A stretch of 64,000 nt of DNA from Thermomicrobium sp. CFH 73360 (GTDB lineage: Bacteria; Chloroflexota; Chloroflexia; Thermomicrobiales; Thermomicrobiaceae): contig NZ_JAMSLS010000002.1 of NCBI RefSeq assembly GCF_023806465.1, forward strand, positions 124,001 through 188,000, written 5' to 3'. The notes under the pieces were generated by a model. That model was not told where the DNA came from and searched no databases. It saw nothing but the letters and a program-made list of their open reading frames with translations. Numbering within the stretch: the first letter of the stretch is position 1; each line of letters opens with the position of its first letter. Both the position numbers and the translations under genes were made by a program. Shown in pieces: positions 9,094 to 17,037 of the stretch.

Positions 9094-9346
9094 TGCAGAC
9101 CTCCCGCTGGCTGGCCCGCCCTTGCCCGATGATACGCGAGCAACGCGACCAGAGCCGTGAGTGGCTCAACCGCCGAATCTCTTCGCTTGTTACCAATCCG
9201 TGAAGGTTCTCCCGACTGCAGCAATACCATGAACGCCCAGAGAGCAGGCGTTCATGCTTGGCGACACACAGTGTCCAGCCACGTTATGACAATGAGGGGG
9301 CTAACAACACACGAGGAGCAAAGCGGGAAGCACCCGGTGAGAAGCC

Positions 9347-9377
9347 GTGGGCCGGCAGTGGAGCACTGCCGGCCCAC
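9347..9377 (-). terminator. GC-rich perfect hairpin after ppdK
   Basis: GTGGGCCGGCAGTG pairs perfectly with its complement across a three-base loop, 22 bases past the ppdK stop on the minus strand. There is no T-run on either side. It may act as a Rho-independent terminator of unusual form, or as a 3'-end stabiliser. Confidence 0.65.
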
Positions 9378-9399
9378 CTGTTCCCGAAATTCTGCGGCG

Positions 9400-12048
9400 T
9401 TAGACGTCACCTTCGCGTACGCCAAGCGCAGCCTGCGCTGCCGCGAGCCGCGCAATCGGTACGCGGTACGGCGATGCTGAGACGTAGTCGAGTCCTACCT
9501 CGTGGCAGAAGCGGATACTTGCCGGATCACCCCCGTGCTCACCGCAGATACCGAGCTTGATGTCCGGCCGAGTAGCTCGCCCACCATCCCGCGCGATTTC
9601 GATAAGCCGGCCCACACCAGCCCGATCTAGCGTCTGGAACGGATCGGCTGGATAGATGCCGTGCTCCAAGTAATACGGCAGGAACCGGCCAGCATCGTCG
9701 CGCGAGATACCGAACGTCATCTGCGTGAGGTCATTGGTGCCGAAACTAAAGAACTCCGCCTCGCGCGCAATCTCGCTGGCTGTCAGGGCTGCGCGTGGCA
9801 CCTCGATCATCGTCCCGACTGAATACGGAATTTCTCTTCCGGCTGCCTCGAACATCTCCCGGGCGACACGATCGATGATCTCGCGCTGGAGCATGAGCTC
9901 GCGCACATCTGAGACCAATGGCACCATGATTTCCGGATGTACTTCGATACCTTCAGCAGCACACTGCAAGGCAGCACGAAAGATGGCGCGGGCCTGCATC
10001 TCGGTGATTTCTGGCGCCGTGATCCCCAGCCGGCAGCCCCGGTGACCGAGCATCGGGTTCGCCTCGGTGAGTGCCTGGACTTTGGCGCGAATCGTCTGGG
10101 GCGCCACTCCAAGTCGCTCCGCCATGGTCGCGATCTCTTCCTCCGTCTTGGGGAGGAACTCATGCAGCGGAGGATCAAGCGTCCGGATGGTGACCGGGAA
10201 ACCAGCCATCGCCTTGAAAATACCGATAAAGTCCTCGCGCTGCATCGGCTCGAGCTTGGCCAAAGCTGCACGCCGCTCTTCGGGCGTCGCGGCCATGATC
10301 ATCTCCCGCATCGCCCAAATGCGGTCGCCCTGGAAGAACATGTGCTCGGTACGACAAAGACCAATCCCTTCGGCCCCAAGCTCCCGTGCTTTGGCAGCGT
10401 CCTCCGGTGTATCCGCGTTCGCGCGCACACGCAGCCGGCGGAACTGGTCTGCCCAACTCAGGAGTTCGGCCAGATCGCCACCCACGCTCGGTGGGATCGT
10501 CGGGACCTCGCCGAGCAGTACCGCGCCCGTCGAGCCATCAATGGTGATCACGTTGCCCCGTCGGACGACAAGGTCACCAACACGAAACTCCTGACGCTCG
10601 TAGTCCACGATGAGTGCCGAACAGCCGACCACGGCCGGTTTTCCGATTCCTCGCGCGACGACTGCGGCATGACTCGTCATGCCGCCCCGTGCGGTCAGGA
10701 TGCCACGCGCGGCCAACATACCGTGGAAATCGTCGGGTGAAGTCTCAAGGCGCACGAGAATGACCGCCTCACCGCGGTCACCAAGCAGCTTCGCCTCGTC
10801 CGCATCAAAGACGACCTTCCCACTCGCCGCACCTGGGCTGGCCGGCAGCCCCTTGGCAATCGGCTCGCCCTTCCAGGAGGGGTCGAGCATTGGGTGGAGG
10901 AGTTGATCGAGATGTTCCGGGGAGACACGCAAGACAGCTTCCTGCGGCTGGATCAATCCCTCATGCACCATGTCAACTGCGATCTTGACCGCAGCTCGTC
11001 CCGTTCGCTTGCCTGTCCGGGTTTGCAGCATCCAGAGCTTGCCGCGCTCGACCGTGAACTCAAGATCTTGCATGTCCCGATAGTGGCGCTCCAGCCGATC
11101 CGCGACTTCGAGCAACTGCTCATATGCCCCACGCAGGAGCGGATCTTTCCCCATCTCCTGGATTGGTTGCGGTGTACGGATACCGGCAACAACATCCTCG
11201 CCCTGCGCGTTTGTCAGGTACTCGCCAAAGATCCCCTTCTCACCAGTGCTCGGATTCCGCGTGAAAGCCACACCAGTCGCCGAGTCAGGCCCGAGGTTGC
11301 CAAAGACCATCGCCTGCACATTGGCTGCCGTGCCGAGATCGTGCGGAATCCCGTGGGCGTTTCGATAGTCAATCGCGCGCCGATTGTTCCACGACTCGAA
11401 CACCGCCAGGATCGCCCGCCGAAGTTGATCAAACGGATCCTGCGGGAAGTCCTCACCAGTTGCGCGACGCACGATCCCTTTATAAATCTCGACCAAGTGC
11501 TTCAGTTGATCGGCTGGGATCTCATAGTCTTGGAGCACGCCGATGTCGCGCTTGAGCTCGTCCAGCGCATCTTCGAACCGCTCCGAAGGAATATCGAGGA
11601 CAACCTTACCAAACATCTGGACAAGACGGCGATAACAGTCGTAGGCAAAACGCTCATTGGCAGTCATCGCCGCCAGACCACGCACTGTTTCATCGGTGAG
11701 TCCGACATTCAGAATGGTATCCATCATGCCTGGCATGGAGAACTTCGCCCCCGAGCGGACCGAAATGAGGAGCGGTTGAGCTGGATCACCGAAGCGGCGT
11801 CCCAACTGTTGCTCGATATCGTGCAGTCCGTCCAGCACTTCTTCCCAGAGCCCCTCCGGCATCCTCCGTCCGCTCTGTAGGTATGCGACGCAGGCACGCG
11901 TACTGACCGTGAAACCGGGTGGCACTGGGAGTCCAATTCGCGTCATTTCGGCGAGATTCGCCCCTTTGCCACCAAGCAGGTCACGCATCTGCGCACTGCC
12001 TTCGCGGAAGAGGTAGACCCAGCGCCGGCCGGTCGCGACGGATACCAT
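9400..12048 (-). CDS. ppdK: Pyruvate, phosphate dikinase
   Basis: Interconverts pyruvate, ATP and phosphate with phosphoenolpyruvate, AMP and pyrophosphate, giving a reversible glycolytic/gluconeogenic step. The protein has 882 residues, the normal family length. The N-terminal ATP-grasp part holds GGKGANLAEMTRIGLPVPPGF and the VSVRSGAKFSMPGMMDT signature of PPDK. The central swivelling domain carries GGMTSHAAVVARGIGKPAVVG with the phospho-His. The C-terminal PEP barrel has GLCRTEHMFF and the catalytic Cys in ICGEHGGDPASI. GGGAGGGAGC precedes the start. The upstream gene pcrA lies 74 bases away on the same strand. Confidence 0.97.
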   Translation of the reverse strand: MVSVATGRRWVYLFREGSAQMRDLLGGKGANLAEMTRIGLPVPPGFTVSTRACVAYLQSGRRMPEGLWEEVLDGLHDIEQQLGRRFGDPAQPLLISVRSGAKFSMPGMMDTILNVGLTDETVRGLAAMTANERFAYDCYRRLVQMFGKVVLDIPSERFEDALDELKRDIGVLQDYEIPADQLKHLVEIYKGIVRRATGEDFPQDPFDQLRRAILAVFESWNNRRAIDYRNAHGIPHDLGTAANVQAMVFGNLGPDSATGVAFTRNPSTGEKGIFGEYLTNAQGEDVVAGIRTPQPIQEMGKDPLLRGAYEQLLEVADRLERHYRDMQDLEFTVERGKLWMLQTRTGKRTGRAAVKIAVDMVHEGLIQPQEAVLRVSPEHLDQLLHPMLDPSWKGEPIAKGLPASPGAASGKVVFDADEAKLLGDRGEAVILVRLETSPDDFHGMLAARGILTARGGMTSHAAVVARGIGKPAVVGCSALIVDYERQEFRVGDLVVRRGNVITIDGSTGAVLLGEVPTIPPSVGGDLAELLSWADQFRRLRVRANADTPEDAAKARELGAEGIGLCRTEHMFFQGDRIWAMREMIMAATPEERRAALAKLEPMQREDFIGIFKAMAGFPVTIRTLDPPLHEFLPKTEEEIATMAERLGVAPQTIRAKVQALTEANPMLGHRGCRLGITAPEITEMQARAIFRAALQCAAEGIEVHPEIMVPLVSDVRELMLQREIIDRVAREMFEAAGREIPYSVGTMIEVPRAALTASEIAREAEFFSFGTNDLTQMTFGISRDDAGRFLPYYLEHGIYPADPFQTLDRAGVGRLIEIARDGGRATRPDIKLGICGEHGGDPASIRFCHEVGLDYVSASPYRVPIARLAAAQAALGVREGDV

Positions 12049-12122
12049 GGCGCTCCCTCCCTCTCTCGATCTCGCCTACTTCCTGTCCTGTTCGACGAGT
12101 CGAACGTCTCGCTCTTTCCTGT

Positions 12123-14462
12123 TTAACCGTCCGTGACGAGCTTGGCAAGACTAGCCAAGAGGATCTTGTTCCCGTGGCGCTTGAACTGCACAGTTACTTC
12201 CTGGTCACCAGCCTGGTCCTTTACCGCGAGCACCACACCATCGCCGAAGATTGGATGGAAAACTCGCTGTCCTGGTACGAACCGTGTCTGTGCTCGAGGC
12301 GGGGTGGGCACCCGCACGCTGCGCTCCGTGCGAGTTTCCCCCGTCGTACCGCGACCTCGGTCAAGACTGCCTGTTCCACGCACTTCCTCGATGACTTCTG
12401 GCGGAAGCGCTTCCAGGAAGTGCGAGGGAAGATTCCGCTCGCGGAGGCCAAAACGGCTGCGCAACTGAGCGTAGCTCAGATACAGACGCTCCTTGGCACG
12501 TGTGATGCCTACGTAGAAGAGTCGTCGCTCCTCCTCCAGCTCTGCCTGACTTTCCAGCGAGCGCGCATGCGGGAGCATCCCCTCTTCTACCCCGATCAAG
12601 AAGACTACAGGAAATTCCAGCCCTTTCGCCGTGTGCAGTGTCATCAGGCTCACATGATCGCCAGCCTGCTGTTCGTCCACGCTCGTCACCAGTGCAGCCT
12701 CTTCCAGGAAGAGTTGCAACCCTTCCCGCGCCGGGAGTTCGTCGTACCGTTCGAGAACCGCGCGGAGCTGGACGAGGTTCTCCCACCGTTCGCGCTCGTT
12801 TGGATCGCTTGCCTCGCGGTACCGCTGTGCGAGTCCGCTCCGCTCCAATGCCAGGTCGTACACTGCACTCAACGGCCGGTCAACCAGAGCTCCTCGCAAC
12901 CGCACCAACTCGCCCCACACCTCGCGCAAGCGTTTGCTGGTCTGAGCAGCAAGCTCCGGCGGCTCGCGATCGAGCTCTCCCACGAGCGCCAGTAAGGCAT
13001 CGGCCGGAGAACGGCCGTGGCGCAGACCCCAGTGCTCCAGCTGCTGCAGTGTCTTCTCACCGATCTTTTGCCCGAGCGTCGTCTCGCTCAACACCCGCCG
13101 CAAGCTGATCCAGTCGTGGGGATTGACCAGCACCCGCAAGAGTGCCAGCGCGTCTTTCACTTCCTTCCGCTCATAGAAGCGGACACCCCCGACAACCTGA
13201 TAGGGGATCTGCCGCCGCACGAGCGCCTCTTCAAGCGGACGGCTCTGGGCATTGATCCGGTAGAGCACGGCAATGTCCTGGTAGCGTGCCTCACCGCGCG
13301 TTACCAACCGCGCGATCTCGGTCGCGACAGTCTCTGCTTCGTGCTGCTCGTCCCAGCAGGCGAAGAGCCGAATCGGTGGTCCCGGAGGGTTCTCGGTCCA
13401 CAACCGCCGCTCAATGCGGAGCCGATTCGCCCGGATGACCGCATCGGCTGCCGCAACAATCTGCGGCGTCGACCGGTAGTTGCGTCCCAAGCGGATGACC
13501 ACGGCATCTGGGAAGTCCCGCTGGAACTCAAGAATGTTCCGGATATCGGCCTGCCGCCAGCTATAGATTGACTGGTCAGGATCGCCGACCGCACACAGAT
13601 TCCGATGGCCCGCTGCCAGCGCTCGTACCAGCAAATACTGCAGGTGATTCGTGTCCTGGTATTCATCGACGAGGAGATACCGCCAGTGTTCCTGATATCG
13701 CGCCAGGACGTCAGGATGCTGGTCAAAGAGCTCCACAACGAGGAGCAGGAGATCATCGAAGTCGACTGCCTGGGCACGCTGGAGCAGCTGTGCATAGCGC
13801 TCGTAGACTCGAGCGGCAACCTCGTCCCAATAGCTCTGCGCCTGCTGCGCGAAAGCACTGGGGGGAAGAAGCAGATTCTTGGCACGGGAGATCGTGCTGA
13901 GCAAGCTCCGCGGCGCAAAGCGCTGCGGGTCGAGACCGAGTTCCTTTAAAGCCTGCTTGACGAGCGCCAGTTGATCATCTTCATCGTAAATCGTGAAGGC
14001 TGGGTCGAGCCCGAGCCGTCCCCCATGGCGTCGAAGAACTCGAACACAGGCACTATGGAAAGTACCAGCCCCCACGAGCTCGGCCGGACCAGTTCCGAGA
14101 AGCCCCTGCAAGCGCTCCTTGACCTCTCGCGCCGCCTTGTTTGTGAAGGTCACAGCAAGGATCTGCTCGGGACGTGCTCGGCCAGTGGCGATCAGATAGG
14201 CCACACGATGTGTCAGCACACGCGTTTTGCCGCTGCCGGGGCCGGCCACGACGAGCACCGGTCCCTCGGTCGTGGTAACCGCTGCCTGCTGCTCCGGATC
14301 AAGCCCGGCGAGGATCCGTTCCGCCTCAGAGCACGCGGTGGCAGCATCCTTGTGGTGCCGGAACGGCCCCTCGTCTTCGCCGCTGCGGTGCGCGTCCCGT
14401 TCAAGCGCTCCCCATCTGTTCGGCGGGGCCGTTCGCTCGGCCTCCCCACGCCCTTCAGGCAT
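12123..14462 (-). CDS. pcrA: ATP-dependent DNA helicase PcrA/UvrD
   Basis: A superfamily 1A 3'-5' helicase used in repair and in removing RecA or stalled complexes. The 779-residue product holds Walker A GPGSGKTRVLTHR, motif Ia FTNKAAREVKERL, Walker B VDEYQDTNHLQY, GDPDQSIYSWRQAD, motif IV RNYRS, TLHTAKGLEF and motif VI FYVGITRAKERLYL. The C-terminus has the PcrA-type Tudor-like module (GQRVFHPIFGDGVVLAV). ATG 14462 was chosen because GGAGG lies eight bases upstream. The frame extends 51 codons further, but those residues do not resemble the family. A charged linker of about 50 residues precedes the helicase core. Confidence 0.95.
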   Translation of the reverse strand: MPEGRGEAERTAPPNRWGALERDAHRSGEDEGPFRHHKDAATACSEAERILAGLDPEQQAAVTTTEGPVLVVAGPGSGKTRVLTHRVAYLIATGRARPEQILAVTFTNKAAREVKERLQGLLGTGPAELVGAGTFHSACVRVLRRHGGRLGLDPAFTIYDEDDQLALVKQALKELGLDPQRFAPRSLLSTISRAKNLLLPPSAFAQQAQSYWDEVAARVYERYAQLLQRAQAVDFDDLLLLVVELFDQHPDVLARYQEHWRYLLVDEYQDTNHLQYLLVRALAAGHRNLCAVGDPDQSIYSWRQADIRNILEFQRDFPDAVVIRLGRNYRSTPQIVAAADAVIRANRLRIERRLWTENPPGPPIRLFACWDEQHEAETVATEIARLVTRGEARYQDIAVLYRINAQSRPLEEALVRRQIPYQVVGGVRFYERKEVKDALALLRVLVNPHDWISLRRVLSETTLGQKIGEKTLQQLEHWGLRHGRSPADALLALVGELDREPPELAAQTSKRLREVWGELVRLRGALVDRPLSAVYDLALERSGLAQRYREASDPNERERWENLVQLRAVLERYDELPAREGLQLFLEEAALVTSVDEQQAGDHVSLMTLHTAKGLEFPVVFLIGVEEGMLPHARSLESQAELEEERRLFYVGITRAKERLYLSYAQLRSRFGLRERNLPSHFLEALPPEVIEEVRGTGSLDRGRGTTGETRTERSVRVPTPPRAQTRFVPGQRVFHPIFGDGVVLAVKDQAGDQEVTVQFKRHGNKILLASLAKLVTDG

Positions 14463-14662
14463 GAGCGGTACCTCCGGTCTGGACGGACACGTTCGGTCGC
14501 CGGTTGCTCCGGCTCGGACTTCGAGGATACTCGGTACGGGCCTCTGTTGCCGCCCGAATTTCGATTCCATCCACGGTCTGGCAACACGTGTGAATGGGAG
14601 AGCCACTACCGCCACCCTGGTTATAGTACGCGTTTCCCCAGAAGCGTTCGCGACCCGCGACT

Positions 14663-14692
14663 TGACAGGGCTCCGGAGACGCGCGTATTATC
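14663..14692 (+). promoter_or_regulatory. Sigma-70-type promoter of the CoA-transferase/selenoprotein operon
   Basis: TTGACA at 14663-14668 and TATTAT at 14687-14692 are separated by 18 bases, 44 bases before the first start codon. This is the best protein-gene promoter in the window and is the likely start of transcription for the genes up to 20567. Confidence 0.75.
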
Positions 14693-14735
14693 GTGACGGT
14701 CGCCGAGTTCATTCGTAAAGGGAAAGATCGAACAG

Positions 14736-15431
14736 ATGGATAGAGTCGTAGCGACCTGCGATGAAGCCGTCGCCGATATTCCAAATGGCGCATTCATCAT
14801 GATCGGTGGATTTGGGCCACCAGGTATCCCGGTGAACCTCGTTCAGGCGCTTCGTCGCCGCCGTTTGCGCGATCTTGTGCTGATCTACTGCGGCGGGGGC
14901 ACAGAGGAGGATGGCATCGGCGGCTTGATCGCCGATGGTGCAGTACGCAAGCTGATCACCTCGTACCCTACCCATCCCGGCGCATCCGCTGTGCGAGAGC
15001 GTTATCTCCGCGAGGAGATCGAGCTTGAAGTCCTTCCCCAAGGGACATTCGTCGAGCGGATCCGTGCAGCCGGAGCCGGTCTCGGCGGGTTCTATACCCC
15101 GACCGGAGTTGGTACCGAACTTGCGGAAGGGAAGGAAGTACGGATCATCGACGGACGTGCGTATCTCTTCGAGTTGCCGCTCCGGGCTGACTACGCATTG
15201 ATCAAGGCCTACCGGGCCGATCGCTGGGGCAACCTGACGTATCGCCGCACGATGCGCAATTTCAATCCGATCATGGCCACGGCAGCGAATATCGTGATCG
15301 CGGAAGTCGATGAACTGGTCCCTGTCGGTGGGCTTTCGCCCGAGGAGATCGAGACTCCATGCATTTTTGTCGATCGAGTAGTCGTGGTGCCACGTGAGGA
15401 AATCCGCCGCGTGGCACGAGAGTCACGGTGA
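14736..15431 (+). CDS. 3-oxoacid/acyl CoA-transferase, subunit A
   Basis: Alpha subunit (231 residues) of a family I CoA-transferase. IPNGAFIMIGGFGPPGIPVNLVQAL near the N-terminus is the usual glycine-rich CoA-binding loop, and GVGTELAEGKEVRIIDGR and ELPLRADYALIKAYRADRWGN match the ScoA/PcaI/GctA type. The enzyme moves CoA between acyl-CoA and a free acid through a glutamyl-CoA intermediate held on the partner subunit. It is the first gene of the operon, 44 bases past the promoter, and subunit B follows after 11 bases. The acid substrate cannot be assigned. Confidence 0.93.
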   Translation: MDRVVATCDEAVADIPNGAFIMIGGFGPPGIPVNLVQALRRRRLRDLVLIYCGGGTEEDGIGGLIADGAVRKLITSYPTHPGASAVRERYLREEIELEVLPQGTFVERIRAAGAGLGGFYTPTGVGTELAEGKEVRIIDGRAYLFELPLRADYALIKAYRADRWGNLTYRRTMRNFNPIMATAANIVIAEVDELVPVGGLSPEEIETPCIFVDRVVVVPREEIRRVARESR

Positions 15432-15442
15432 GGTGGACAGCA

Positions 15443-16135
15443 ATGCCCTTGACTCGTGAGGGAATCGCCTTTCGGATCGCGCGCGACCTCCCTGACGGGA
15501 GTTTCGTGAATCTCGGTGTCGGCATTCCCACACTTGTCGCCCGTTTCGTTCCACCCGATCGGACCATCCTTATTCACAGTGAGAACGGAATCCTGGGAGC
15601 CGGCCCCAAAGCAGCTCCGGGGGAAGAGGATCCGGATCTGGTGAACGCCAACGGCGACTACGTCACGCTCATGCCGGGTGCCAGCCTCTTCGACCATGCC
15701 CTCTCGTTCACGATGATCCGCGGTGGGCATCTGACACACGCTGTGCTCGGTGCGCTTCAAGTCTCGCGTCGTGGGGACCTGGCGAATTGGCGAATACCTG
15801 GGCCGCGCGTTCCTGGGGTCGGTGGGGCGATGGACATCGCCGTTGGTGCACAACAGGTCTGGGTGGCCACGACGCATACCACCGATCAGGGAGAGCCGAA
15901 GATCGTCGAGGAATGCACCTACCCACTTACGGCAGCGCGCTGTGTGCGGCGGATCTACACCGACCTTGCGGTGTTGCGGGTTGAGGGCGAGCACCTTGTC
16001 CTCGAAGAACTCGCTCCCGGCGTGACGGTCGAGGAGGTGCTCCAGCGAACTAGCACACGACTCACCGTGCCGGATGGAGTTCCGACCATGGAAGTCCCAG
16101 CCGAGTTCGCGGGCATCCCGCTGCTCGCCTCCTAA
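15443..16135 (+). CDS. 3-oxoacid/acyl CoA-transferase, subunit B
   Basis: Beta subunit (230 residues). The catalytic glutamate lies in IHSENGILGAGP, preceded by VNLGVGIPTLVARFVP, and the middle contains GGHLTHAVLGALQVS and PGVGGAMDIAVGAQQVWV, all standard for ScoB/PcaJ-like subunits. The frame also opens at GTG 15428 overlapping the subunit A stop, but the GAGGT site and the start of homology favour ATG 15443. It completes the transferase with the preceding gene. Confidence 0.93.
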   Translation: MPLTREGIAFRIARDLPDGSFVNLGVGIPTLVARFVPPDRTILIHSENGILGAGPKAAPGEEDPDLVNANGDYVTLMPGASLFDHALSFTMIRGGHLTHAVLGALQVSRRGDLANWRIPGPRVPGVGGAMDIAVGAQQVWVATTHTTDQGEPKIVEECTYPLTAARCVRRIYTDLAVLRVEGEHLVLEELAPGVTVEEVLQRTSTRLTVPDGVPTMEVPAEFAGIPLLAS

Positions 16136-16195
16136 TACGTGCGTGCGGAAAGTCGAGCCAGACTCGACGTGAAAGGGGAAGGGGAAAAGACAGAG

Positions 16196-16465
16196 ATGAG
16201 TGCTTCGCCGATGATCATCCAGGAAATCGATCGCGCCCTTGATCGGATTAGAGCCGGCCTTGCGCCAGACGGTTTCGAGCTACGGGTTGAACGCGTATCC
16301 GAAGATGGCGTCGTGGAGCTCGTACTCCAGGCTCTCCCCGACGCGTGTCTTGACTGTCTCGTTCCCGATCAGCTGCTACACGCGATGCTGCAACAATGTA
16401 TTGCGCCCGTCTATCCAGAGCTACGCGAGGTGCGGCTCGAGAAGCGGTTGCCAGAGGAGGGATAG
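16196..16465 (+). CDS. Small NifU C-terminal-like protein with CxxC motif
   Basis: An 89-residue protein with the outline of the NifU C-terminal (Nfu) domain. An N-terminal helix (IDRALDRIRAGLAP) leads into two strands with DGVVELVLQ, then the motif ACLDCLVP with two cysteines two residues apart, a helix, and a closing strand REVRLEKR. Nfu domains carry iron-sulfur clusters or act as thiol-redox modules. Start ATG 16196 is preceded by AAGGGGAAAAG. GTG 16139 is possible but has no ribosome site. The stop lies two bases before the selenoprotein start, so the two are probably translated together, which suggests a shared redox role (inference). Confidence 0.65.
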   Translation: MSASPMIIQEIDRALDRIRAGLAPDGFELRVERVSEDGVVELVLQALPDACLDCLVPDQLLHAMLQQCIAPVYPELREVRLEKRLPEEG

Positions 16466-16467
16466 CC

Positions 16468-17037
16468 ATGCCGGTACTTGTCGACCCGACCGGTCAAACG
16501 ACTCAGCTAGTGAAGAGCCGTGCGCCACGCACGAGACGCTCCTTGCGCGGCGCGCGAGTCTGCATGATCGACAACGGGAAGAAGAACGCGGACCTCTTGC
16601 TCCAGGCGATCGGTGCACTCTTGCGCGAGCGCTACGGAGTAGCTGAGGTGGTGATGCACCGGAAGCCGAGCATTTCCGTCCCGGTCGAACCGCAGGTGGT
16701 CGCGGACCTCAAGACCCAGTGCGACATCGCAATCGCTGCGGTCGGTGACTGAGGATCCTGTAGTGCGGCCAGTGTGGCCGATGCGATTCGCTTCGAAGAA
16801 CAGGGTGTACCGGCTGCGGCCATCATCACCGACGCGTTTCGAACCACGGCAGATGCGATGGCACAGACGCAGGGGATGCCGGGTTACCCATACGCCGTGA
16901 TCCCGCACCCCGTGAGTAGTCTGAGCCCAGAGGAAGTGCGACAGCGCGCTGAGCAGGTGCTGCCGGAGGTGTTGCGGCTGCTTGGTATTGAGGAAGGTGT
17001 CGAGGAGGCGGAAGATGAGCGTGCAGCCGACAGCTGA
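16468..17037 (+). CDS. UGSC-family selenoprotein, read through an in-frame UGA at codon 95
   Basis: With UGA at 16750-16752 read as selenocysteine, this gives 189 residues. Residues 29-94 form an alternating strand/helix domain (ARVCMIDNGKKNADLLLQAI, then CDIAIAAVGD). The active motif is U95-G-S-C98, then SVADAIRFEEQGVPAAAIITDAF and PYAVIPHPVSSLSPEE. The same frame continues after the UGA with normal composition, and the downstream half has no ribosome site of its own. GAGGAGG lies seven bases before ATG 16468. The motif matches the UGSC (seleno)protein family, and the region after it recalls the Sec-containing B subunits of glycine and proline reductases (from memory). Proposed role: a thiol/selenol redox or reductase centre. 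The 3' end overlaps the next gene by 23 bases. Confidence 0.88.
16763..16784 (+). promoter_or_regulatory. Candidate bacterial SECIS hairpin
   Basis: CGGCC (16766-16770) pairs with GGCCG (16776-16780) around the loop AGUGU. The stem extends by GUG/UGC past a bulged A. The apical loop lies 19-23 bases after the UGA and contains GU, as in known SelB-binding elements. The elongation complex SelB-GTP-Sec-tRNA would dock here. selA, selB, selC and selD are not in this window. Confidence 0.65.

Noticed and set aside
10894-11880. 328-codon plus-strand frame inside ppdK
   Set aside because: Shadow of ppdK.
16396-16752. Reading the UGA at 16750 as a stop, giving a 118-codon gene and a separate gene from 16774
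   Set aside because: The upstream part begins inside the NifU-like gene without a ribosome site, the second part lacks any start signal, and together they form one family-like protein with Sec at the expected motif.
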